From Hysterium pulicare CBS 123377 (Eukaryota; Ascomycota; Dothideomycetes; Hysteriales; Hysteriaceae): a stretch of 64,000 nucleotides of DNA. Positions 21,350-31,014 of this stretch are shown here, one piece after another (within the stretch, counting starts at the first letter, position 1; every line of letters starts with the position of its first letter). The stretch lies in contig AJFK01000724.1 in NCBI GenBank assembly GCA_000467715.1, positions 100,537-164,536 of the forward strand. Direction: 5' to 3'. The notes beneath the pieces were generated by a model, which ran no database searches, had not been told where the DNA came from, and saw nothing but the letters and a program-made list of their open reading frames with translations. The translations under genes and the position numbers were made by a program.

Positions 21350-21895
21350 ATGTCTTCGCCCATTACCAACTCCACCTTCTCATTACCTTCGCCGATGAGC
21401 ATCGCTTCTGGTGGATCCAAACTACAAACACTGATGTTCGACATCCTGACGGTCTCATTCGCCGCAGCATCTCTCCTAGTCGCATTTCTACACTTCAGGC
21501 ACCAGAAACGGCATTTGCTTGGCGATCTCGAGAACGGTGATATAGAATCACCGCACCCAAACGTTGAAGACATACACCTGCGTAGGGGCTCCATGGTCAA
21601 TACTTACTGCCAGTCCTAATAGTTGTTAGACAACTTGACACCTACACAACGAAACATCTCGGTAGAAACTCACACACTCGAAGGTCCCAATAATCCTCAC
21701 CAGGGCAGCAACTATACGGCGGAGCATGGAGGACTCGCTTCTCAAGCTAGAAATGACGCATCGAGCAACCGAGTCACAGTTTCGAAGCAACTTGGCGACC
21801 GGACGAATACCATGTGTTCAGAACATCGTCCAAGGAAGGACCTCGAAAAAGACATGGCTTCCCACACCACTGAGTTGGATGAAGCAAGCTCATAG
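21350..21895 (+). CDS. Small single-pass membrane protein, copy 2 of 2
   Basis: Exons 21350-21581 and 21630-21895 give 165 residues; the intron is 48 bp (GTAGGG...CTAATAG...TTAG) and in phase 1, as in copy 1. One membrane helix (LMFDILTVSFAAASLLVAFL, about residues 27-46) is followed by HFRHQKR, giving a predicted cytoplasmic C-terminus. The C-terminal tail is longer than in copy 1, hydrophilic and rich in Asn, Thr and Glu. No known domain. The weaker GTAGGG donor makes the splice less sure; reading through would stop at residue 89. The gene is divergent from C2H2 copy B, matching the order of copy 1. Confidence 0.65.
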
Positions 21896-23472
21896 CAAGA
21901 GGTTATGAATTGGGATAGAGAGGCACATTGCTGGAGGACGATAAAGCTCCGGACGATTGTGACGATACCACTGAGGAAGTATGGAAGGGTTGATGAATGG
22001 ATTGTGTGTGTGAGAGGAGACTGGAAATTAGAAAAGGAATATGGCTTTCTCGATAGATGCCAGAAAGGACTTTCTCATTACATGGAACCCACTTCAGCGA
22101 CTCGCAAGTCGGTTTACGTGGCTGAATATCTTTAGTTCTTGTGTTACTCTCTGTAGAGTGAATAGTGTGGACGGGACCCACGGTCAGCAAACCAGCCGAC
22201 CGATACTACTAATGTGACGGATCTCCGGTAAGATCCAGTGCTTTGTCTAGACAAGCCGAAGCAAAAGCTCAAGTAGGCCTACGCGGATTTGGCCGACACT
22301 TCGCTATGATCTCCAAGTCTCAGACGTGGAATGTGACACACGGAAACGCGCTGTAGAGCAACGCGGAGAAGCGCCGGTGCTACAGAAAAGTACATCTGCT
22401 GGCCTCACGGAGTACAGTACTGTAGACGCCGTATTCTGTCGTACTGGATATATTTATGGTGTTGGAAGAGGAGAAATTGTGTGGTGGTTATGGGTGGCCT
22501 TGTGGTCGGATGATCGGGTTGTGAATGGCTTCGTCGCGGAAATCCAGGCACGATTGGCAGCCGGCCACTCGCAGGAACAGGCTTAGCGGTTACTCCGTCC
22601 GTTGGCCTGAGGCTGTCGCGAAAGTGGTGAAGGTTGTTGATTGGCGTAGCGTCGGAGTCTGTGCCCCATTTCAAACTTCTCAAACGCGGAGGTCGTTCGG
22701 GGGCCTGGTCTCCCGCCGAATGGATGGGTTGGCCCGCAATCTGATCGCAAAAGGAGTCTCACGGCTGCATCTGCATCGCCGCTCTCACCATGCCTCTCAG
22801 CGGCCGCCATGTCAACAATAAACGCCCTGACTGCTGTTTCTTTGATTCTTTGTGACCTTTGACCACTCGTTGCACTGTCGTTGCATTGTCTCGCGCCCGA
22901 GTCCCACCCTCTGCGCCGCCCGTCACTCATTAAGGCCACAATAGCCATTGAGCTCCTGCAGCATTCATTCGACACCACTTCGAAAGAGCGACTTACCTCC
23001 GAAGATTTCTTACCAACATTGACTTACGACCGAGGATTTACAGCTGCCAGAGGCCCTTCTGCTGACGACGCAGATTGGAGCATTGAGCGTGTCAAACAGT
23101 CTGCGCCCCAGGAATATACCTCAAATCATGCACATTCTCTAGCACTTCCGCACTCGACGTAAACGTACATCTCACACACTCCCTTGTCACGCTTCAGCCT
23201 CTCCTTGGATATTCAACAAAACCCTACCCTGTCACTCTTTCACCACTTCAACTGCTGGTGGTAGACAGCTGGACTGTTACCACAACCCAGCAAGACGACT
23301 CACCGCAATCGCGGTACTATTCGTGCGCGTCTGGACTTCGGATACGACAACGCGCATCTGTCACTCTTTTACCTCGAACTAGGACGACGGAAATCAGCTG
23401 GGCTGGATTAGCCCCTCTCCCATAGCCGTTGACCGGATAAACCCACCTTAATAATACCAAACAATATTCACA
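21896..23472. other. Intergenic and long 5' leader of the potassium transporter gene
   Basis: About 1.6 kb. No frame resembles a protein. The last 600 bases are pyrimidine-rich on the + strand, with CACTCTTTCACC-type runs typical of fungal 5' UTRs. I see no RNA gene. Confidence 0.45.
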
Positions 23473-25718
23473 ATGGGTTGTTGTGGAGATAGAGAGAAGG
23501 GACCGGTGTCTGAAGAGCAGAAATGGGACTATATTGTATGTGGAGATTCGTGCACTTAGCTGCAAATGCCGTCCTCGCCATACTTGTAAATGACTGACTG
23601 ACCCACTCTCTCAGACCCTTTCAGACTTCAAGTCAACATCGTGCCTCGCTCCATTGTCGTACATGTGGCTGTGGATTCTCGTCATAATCTCAGTTGCTGT
23701 CTATGTAGCCGACGCCTTTACTGCCGTCAATCTCCTTGCCTTCAACAAATGGTCCAGTGATGTCAAACCGCCAATTCCCTTCGACGTTACCAAATGGATC
23801 TTCGCCGTGTGCATCATCCTATCATATGTTCTTATTGCAATTGATTGGATCCGTGCATGGAGGGTGATCCGTTCGGGCGGTGTTGCTGAAAGCTACCTCG
23901 ATCCTCTTGCGGTTATATTCCAGAGTATGCGTATGGGAAAGAATGGGCAAGGTTGGAGAAGATTCTTGGTCTTTGCTGAATTGACCAAAAGTAAGAAAGG
24001 CGTCGATTATGTCGCCCTTTTTGTCTACTTTCAATTCAAAGGTACGGAAGCACTCTGCAAGGAGAGCAACATATTTTGCTAACTTTGGTGCAGGCGCCCT
24101 CTTGATAATCCTTGCTGAAGGCCCTCGAATCGTCGTCAATGCTATAACTCTATGGGCTGTTATGCAGGCCAGCTTGATTCCCACTGGAAAAAATGCTCCA
24201 GATAAAGGTCATTCACCCATCCAACAGTTCTTTATCAACGTGGAAGTTCTGGCTCAACAAAACCGGCAAGAAACGATAGTCTACTTTACTATGTTGTTCT
24301 CCCTCGTTATTTGGGTTATAGCGGCTCTGTCACTACTCATCTCAGTCATTCTTTATGTCTTCTTCCTTTGGCACTATGTTCCGAGCGCCGATGGAACGTT
24401 GTCACAGTATTGCCGGCGAAAAATTGATGGTCGACTTGAGAGGATCGTGGGTAAGAAGGTTAAGAAGGCCTTGGAGAAACAAGACCAGAAGCGAAGGAAA
24501 GAAGAGCAGAGGGCGATCAAGAAAGGCGAGCTCACCAACGAGCCTCAACGAGTTCCAACTCTGCCTAATCTGTCGAGCGACGATGATGACAAGGGTTCAA
24601 TCCACTCATTCCAAACGTCGACTACCATGCCCACTTTGCCTCCGTATTCATCCCAACCGCCTTCTCGAACGAATACTATGAGCACCACACGGACGGGCGC
24701 TTCCAGACAACCAACTCTACCATCCTTCCCAGGAGATCTCAAACGACCTCTACCATCACGCTCCGACACCCAGAGTTCCGCATATTCAAATGCAAGCTAC
24801 GGCTCCAATGCTCCGCTCCTTAGCCAAGCGGGCAGCATGGGTTATTCAGAGCCAGGGCGAGAGTCTCCAATGCCGCCAATGCCATCCTTAGACCGCAATG
24901 CAGATTACTTTTCCGGCCCTGCATTGAATCGCAATATGAGCGGCAGTTCCCAAGCATCCCAAAATCCCTACACTCCAATGTCCCAGGGAGGTCGTAGCTC
25001 ACCTGGATCTCGGGGTCCAAATAATGGATATCCATCCCGCTTGAACACAGGCTATAATACTGATGGTCGCTCCTCGCCCTCACCCCATTTAATCAGCCCC
25101 CTCTCCGCCAGCCATGATCCCTACCAAGGTCCACCATCACGAACGAACACCGGTGCTAGCTCGAACAGGGCCCGCGCTCCTGGCCCTTCGCCTCTTGGCG
25201 ATCCAACCTTTTCGCCCTACGACAGCCGGGCCCCAAATCAGGGACCAGCATATGAAATGTCTCCTGTGGAAATCTCGCCACTGGCTGCTCAGAATCAGAG
25301 CCAAGGTCAGGGTGCGTATGACGATATATTAGACGATTACGACCCATACCGTACCCCTTCGCCTGTCAACCGACCTCCGCCGAGTTTGATTCCTGGAAGC
25401 CAAACGCAAAGAAACAATTATATAGCTTATAATTCCGATGCCGCCCGCAGTGGTAGCGCTCCGCCTACCGCGAACACACGTCCCGGAATACCTGCAGCCT
25501 TGCAGTCAGCGATTCAACGGCGTGAAGCCTCGAATCCGCTACCGAATCGGGGTCCAGGATCAGTCCCACCTCAACGCAGTGTCACAGCGCCGATTCAGCA
25601 GCCGGGTTGGGGACAGGGGCCGACGGCCAGGTCCGCCACTACGGGACTGCAACAGCAGCGAGGACCGCCTGGTGGATACTTGAATGGGCAGCCTAGGGGC
25701 GGTGAACAGAATTGGTAG
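23473..25718 (+). CDS. kch1: KCH1-type low-affinity potassium transporter
   Basis: Exons 23473-23535, 23615-24041 and 24094-25718 give 704 residues; introns are 79 and 52 bp. The N-terminus MGCCGDREKG is a strong candidate for N-myristoylation and palmitoylation. It is followed by the family block EEQKWDYI-TLSDFKSTSC. Membrane helices follow: MWLWILVIISVAVYVADAF, WIFAVCIILSYVLIAI, a re-entrant stretch after VDYVALFVYFQFKG, ILAEGPRIVVNAITLW and LVIWVIAALSLLISVILYVFF. This matches the fungal Kch1/Prm6 family of plasma-membrane K+ uptake proteins that activate the calcium cell-surveillance pathway. The C-terminal 350 residues are cytoplasmic, basic at first (KKVKKALEKQDQKRRKEE) and then Ser/Pro-rich and disordered. 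The start is fixed by the MGCCGDRE motif. Confidence 0.92.
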
Positions 25719-26635
25719 GACCTAGTAATCTCGGGCAGATGAACGGGGAGAGCCAGAGATCATTCTCTGTTGGAACATGGAGGTGGTTCTAATGATCGAC
25801 TAATGCATCATGAGGCGTTTTCAAACTTTTCTGATTTGGCTTCGAGCAGCGCGAGGCTCTGGCTGTTTGCCTTTAGATATGAACAGTGTATTTCCTACTG
25901 CGTTTCGAGATACCCAGGCTCGATGTTTGGTCGTTTGGGGAAGTGAGGGGACTTCTGCTGAGTAGGAGAGCAGTTCCTGGATTCCATATCGTAGCATCCT
26001 TCTCTTGAGTGTGGATATGATTAGGAATTGAGATGCTTGATCTGGCTTATCATATTGGCATTCATAAAGCTGCCCCTTTTCGCGTCAAAGCAAGGTGACT
26101 GGCTCCCGTGAGTATATCTTTGCATTTCATCTAACAAGTTTGCTGTTCAAAGAAAGTCATGCTCTTTCTGCTCGGCAATTGTTAGCGTGGTTCGGACGGC
26201 TTTTCCTTCGGACATCTCTCTCTACAACATCATCAATCAACAAATCGTCTATCTACGATGCGTACCCTCTCAATTCTCGCAGGGCGCGCTGCCTAGCGCG
26301 AAAGCGAGTAATTGAGAAAATTTGGATGATATGGTCATGAGGTTATTGACGTAACGCCGATTCCGCCCAGCTGCATTGAGCAGAAGTACACGAACCAGAG
26401 AATGCGACCGAATTCAAAGGGTAGACTTTCCGGTACCTTAGCATTATCGATACGGACTTTCTTCAACTTTATGATCACCCTTACATTATTATACTTACAG
26501 CTTCCGGCTAGATCTAGGAATTCTAGCCGAGTCGTTGCCAGCATGAAATCAACCTACGACTGCCTGTTTGCTATCAACCAGAGCTCGACAGTCTAGAAAG
26601 TCAATAATTTGATGTGACCGTCTTGGGCAGACGTA
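25719..26635. other. Intergenic, no feature seen
   Basis: The 3' region of the transporter gene and 5' region of the next gene, both on the + strand. Short frames only. Confidence 0.45.
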
Positions 26636-28129
26636 ATGCCCGAGCCAAAAGATGGCAGGAACGATTCCCAGAGAGCCTGTAAGGATATCGCGTCCTTTGC
26701 ACTTTGCAAGCTTTTTCAGCTCTTCATTAGTTCGTTATCACAACCATCGACTCGGCATCGAATATCACTCTTTGAAGCATTGATTTCAGCTATCACATCT
26801 TATTACAACATTCTCTTCAAGCACCTCATGGCGCCGTCAAATCAACATCCAAACACGCACGCTCTCCTCCTCCTGCCTGATTCAATTGACCCCACGCCGG
26901 AAAACCTTCACTTAGCTTTCCATGCCACCTTCTCGGCTGCTCTATCGAAGCTCTCGAAGCTCTCGAAGCTCAAACGGGCTACCCGACCATCGCGTACTTC
27001 CACAGGATCACCAGAACCAGTGCCCGCCGTCCTCGATATCTCTCTTCCGCTAGGACTCACAAGGGCAGATACAAGGCACCAGGAGCGTTTTGAGACTACG
27101 AGAAGACTCGTGTCTGGCATCTATGGACTCCTTCACGCAATATATGACCACCAAAAGCTACCGTCTGCAGGACATGGCGCTGTGGACTCGCGTATTCTAT
27201 TGACGTATGATGATGAGAGATGGTATCCGGACGGCACAGTTGATTTCCGTAAGCTCGCTCGTTCGAAACGCCCAAAGCCGTGGACGCACATCCTGGTGGT
27301 TGATTCCGAGCAAGGGAACAAAGTCTATCGCCGGTTCAAAGAACTGAAATGGTCAAGGAGAAAAGTAGAGAAATGGGAGAGAATGGGAGAGGAGAGAGAT
27401 CTGCCGTGGGAGGTAGAGAGAGTGCCGGCTGGCATCCTTCCCCCAAGCAGCTCTCCCGATCCTACAGAACCGAATCATCAACAGAGTGATCAGTCAACCT
27501 TCCAGTATTATAACAAGCACGTCCTGATCACAATCAAATATAGCGGACCGGGCGGGGACGGCGACGGCACGCAGCACGCCTGTCTAAGTTTCCCCAACAA
27601 ATACCTCATCACAATGGCTCTCTTCGCTCTCCACGGCGGTGGCCTAGACCGCACACGTGCCTCAAAAAAGCAACGGAGAAAACTCTGCATTGCAATCCAT
27701 CCCTTCCACGACGCCCGGGCTGTCGACATCCTCGAGTTTATATCGGGAATCCTTGATTTTGGAAGAAGCAAACGTTCACTCAGGTACCGTCTTGGAACAT
27801 TCATGGGATGGGACGCTTTGGCGCGACGGCCTCAAGGGCGGGGCAATGCTGCTATGTGGGCGCATAAACCGAAAGATCGGCTGAAGTTGTTGGTGAGTAC
27901 CTTGGATACCTTCATGCTTAAGAAGACGACGAAAAAGGTCACGGCGGTCATTACGGAGAGCGCGAATTGGGACTCTGTCGCGCCGTTCAACGACGAGAGG
28001 AGATGCAGGGTTGGGAGTACAGTCGGGGTGATGCTATTCGAGGAGTTGAGTAGCTGTTTAGGAGCAAGGAATCGTGATGGTAATGGGACTTCAAGAGGCC
28101 CTAGCCAGAATGGATTTAGAGTTTTGTAA
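26636..28129 (+). CDS. Hypothetical protein, possibly a degenerate pantetheine-phosphate adenylyltransferase paralogue
   Basis: A single exon of 497 residues. The ATG at 26828 (MAPSNQHPNTHALLLLP) is the likelier start, giving 433 residues; it opens directly into the conserved-looking region. The layout LLLLP, VLDISLPL, LVSGIYGLL, DSRILL, VDFRKLA, WTHILVVDSEQG and RVPAGI resembles, from memory, the N-terminal half of fungal pantetheine-phosphate adenylyltransferase-like proteins. In that family GGTFDHLHxGHK follows; here the matching position reads CLSFPNKYLITMALFAL, without HxGH. If the relation is right this is a non-catalytic paralogue. A 9-nt triplication near 26946-26972 gives LSKLSKLSKLK. 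If the resemblance is chance, it is simply an unknown protein. Confidence 0.6.
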   Translation: MPEPKDGRNDSQRACKDIASFALCKLFQLFISSLSQPSTRHRISLFEALISAITSYYNILFKHLMAPSNQHPNTHALLLLPDSIDPTPENLHLAFHATFSAALSKLSKLSKLKRATRPSRTSTGSPEPVPAVLDISLPLGLTRADTRHQERFETTRRLVSGIYGLLHAIYDHQKLPSAGHGAVDSRILLTYDDERWYPDGTVDFRKLARSKRPKPWTHILVVDSEQGNKVYRRFKELKWSRRKVEKWERMGEERDLPWEVERVPAGILPPSSSPDPTEPNHQQSDQSTFQYYNKHVLITIKYSGPGGDGDGTQHACLSFPNKYLITMALFALHGGGLDRTRASKKQRRKLCIAIHPFHDARAVDILEFISGILDFGRSKRSLRYRLGTFMGWDALARRPQGRGNAAMWAHKPKDRLKLLVSTLDTFMLKKTTKKVTAVITESANWDSVAPFNDERRCRVGSTVGVMLFEELSSCLGARNRDGNGTSRGPSQNGFRVL

Positions 28130-29853
28130 GGTGCAGGTATTCTGCGTCGGGAGTTCTTTCTAGGAAGCCTGATGTAGCTATTATACACGATACTTCATCC
28201 TTCTACATGCTCCGTTAGAAAGCCGCTGACTGACTCCCCTATCAATTACACCATCAATAATCTAGTTCGCTACTCACAATCAGGTACATGTCCCGGCCAG
28301 GCACGATAGCTTGCGGCTCCTTCAAACTATCCATCTATCCACCCTCCTCCGAGAACTACTCACAGCGCAACCCAAACAAACATAAGCCTAGACCATCCCA
28401 AAAGCACGACTAGACGAGGAAGCACTGCATCAACTACGTCGCCTCTTGACGACCCGCTTGCGAGGAAACATTGAAAGAAGACCGTGAACGAAGACTCCAT
28501 ATACAAAAGTCTTTACTGAGAAGGGTCGACTTAGATTGTACTTACTTACGTAGGTTGGGGCTATATATGAACCCTACGTCGACGTCGCGACATGGAGATT
28601 GGAACTTTGCCTCATATCGCCTCTGATAGCACGAATCATGTTGATTGAGAGGTAAGCTGGACGTCTGGTTGGTATCCGCGCCTTCGATGACTAAGTGACT
28701 GTCCAGGACGTACGTCAGGGTACGTATGGAAGTGGGAGTGGGGTTGAGATAAGAGGGAAGGAGGAAAGAGAGAGGGTAAAGAGGGAATATATGTGGAATG
28801 GACGGAGATGGCAAGCAGGTGAGGGGAGGGGAGGTGTGGTGAGCCTTTGATAGTCTCAGTTCCATATGTTACAGGCTGTCGATACGCTATCATGAGAGCA
28901 TCATTCTATTTATTCCATCAGTGCTTAGAGGAGGGGAATCATTACGACTTAATTTTTCTCGTACTACAACGACTTTCTCTACTCGACCAGGAACCGCGCG
29001 GCTCGATCCCAACCCGTCCCACCTAACTCCAGACTCAAACACCGCACCATCGACTGTTTATTTTCCTAGAAGGAACCCACATTCTCGCCATCTCCGCGAC
29101 AGGGACCATCGCACAAAAGTTCCAGAACCAAGAATGTTCGCTCCAGACACAGGAACCGCTTGGTTCCAGATCCCCATTTCTCCGGTGTTTCTCAGCAGAT
29201 GTTTTGCTCCGAACGTCGTGGTACGAGCGGCATTCCGGCCACGAATGCATCCATGGGCTGTGGTCGAGAGAGACGGTCCGATTCCTAGCGGTGAGTGCTG
29301 CGGTCCGACTTTCAGGAGGTGGTGTTTGTTTGTGTGACTTGTAGTCAGCCGCACGACGTCAGCTCACTGCATAGGTACTGCAAATATGCGGCGAGACATA
29401 TTTAGAAACAGCGAATATAGCTAATGTTTTGAAGATCGCAGAGGCGCAGGTATGTGGCTGTAGTGAGTGTTTTGAAGACGGAAGAGTCGCAGGTATGTGG
29501 CACAGCATGGTTTTTCAAATTTTATGTATTTTAGGAGTTAAACAGCAGACAAAACATACATTCAAGAAGGGCATTTGTACTACCCCCACGACTTGGATTT
29601 CCCGCAAAATTGGTACTAGACAAAACAGAAAGATGGCTAAAGGGGGCTTTGTGGCAAATGGGTACTGGAGAAGTGAACAACACCGAGCCTTGGGGTTTTC
29701 GTTTTTTTCGTCCCCATTGACGGATAAGTTACAGTGGTGGCTCGGGTGGGTATGGATGAATTTGATATCCAGAAAGCTGAAGTAGACCAAGACTAAACAC
29801 CGGGGAATATGCGATCATGACGAGATGGAGGAAGTAGCGTGACTTTGTTTGGC
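28130..29853. other. Intergenic, convergent 3' regions
   Basis: About 1.7 kb between convergent genes. Low-complexity A/G-rich sequence lies at 28735-28860. Two imperfect copies of a 40-nt stretch (GTTTTGAAGA...CGCAGGTATGTGGC) sit at about 29422 and 29468. A 138-codon frame near 28921-29337 starts without ATG and shows no motif. No gene is supported. Confidence 0.4.
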
Positions 29854-31014
29854 TCAAGAGAAGGTCGTCTTGATGTGGTCACCTCCAGACGCCATCATGC
29901 AGCCACCGGAAGCAGCGCCGTCATATGTGCCCGCACCTCCACCGTTCGAGGAACCGCAGTTCTTGAGCGTGTAGCCAGTCATGCAAGAAGTGCCGGTAAT
30001 GCACTCGAAAACGCAGGTCGTCATGTCGGAAGTACATTGCTGGCCGACGGCGGAGATGCTGTGACCGTTCATGTTGACTTCGCGGGAGACGTCGAAGACT
30101 CCGTAGGAGCCGAAGGTATGCTCGAGCCACGTGTTGGAGACTTGGCCGTCAACAAGCAAGGTATCGGAGTAGATGGCTGAGCAGGCACCAGAATGGCCGT
30201 CGGCGAATGAGAGGGTTGTGGAGTCGCCGTCGCTAAGGGTAACGGTGATTGAAGGAATGATGGCGTTGAGCCAGGATCCCGCGGAGCCCCAGCAGGCGAG
30301 AACAATGTCCTCGCCAGCGTTGTTGGTGAAGGTGTTCTTCCAGTTGCTGTCATCACCGAGCCAGACACCAGCGCCCGTGTTGCTTGTTGGGTTAAGACCA
30401 ACGGCCTTCAGGCCGAGGGCAAGGATCTTGGACGCGTCCGATGAAACAAGTTTGTTGCTGATGCTACCAGTGGAAGCCTGGCTTGTTGAGGCTGCAGCGC
30501 TGGATGCGGGAGCACTGGATTGAGGCGCGCTGGATACTGCTGCGACAGAGACGGCTGCTGGAGCGGAAGATGGGGTTGCGACTGCGGCCACCACGACAGA
30601 AGAGATCAACGTAGTGGCTTGAGGAGCAGCTGGTGCGGCGGTCGACTCGCCCCAGGTTTGTCCACTGCTGTAGGTGTAGGATACGGTAGTCCAGTCGACA
30701 ACCTTGCTCCAGTCAATGGCTTTCCAGTCCACATTATTCCAGTCGACATTGTCGTATTGGCGCTTGAGCAGTTCAACGTCGCTATAATGACTACGTTAGC
30801 ATACAGGTCAAACAGACACATGGTTGCGCATGGCAATAGGTGTTTTGTGGCTTTGATGAAGCCAGTGTTGGTAGCAATAGACGTACATTTCGACCTTGTC
30901 ATTGTGTAGTTCAGCGGCTCTCCTGTGGTGGAAGTTGGCATGGCGAATGTTGGCAGCAGCAGCCTGGCTGGCGGCGAGGGTGGCTAGCACCAGAGCAGAA
31001 GTCGAGCAGCGCAT
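29854..31014 (-). CDS. Secreted allergen Asp f 4-like protein
   Basis: Exons 31014-30887 and 30781-29854 give 351 residues; the intron is 105 bp. A signal peptide is clear (STSALVLATLAASQAAA, cut near residue 20). A propeptide ends at the kexin site ELLKR, and the mature protein begins QYDNVDWNNVDWKAIDW. This Trp/Asp repeat is followed by a Ser/Ala/Thr-rich, probably O-glycosylated linker. The C-terminal domain (about 190-345) has VWLGDDSNWKNTF, ACWGS, SDGDSTTLSFADG, SNTWLEHTFG and VFDVSREVNM, and then Cys residues (QQCTSDMTTCVFEC, SCMTGY, KNCG). This pattern fits the Asp f 4 family of fungal extracellular proteins, whose function is not known. It is probably released or wall-associated; no GPI signal is seen. 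Confidence 0.8.

Noticed and set aside
28921-29337. 138-codon + strand frame
   Set aside because: No ATG start and no resemblance; basic, Pro/Arg-rich as expected from a C-rich spacer.
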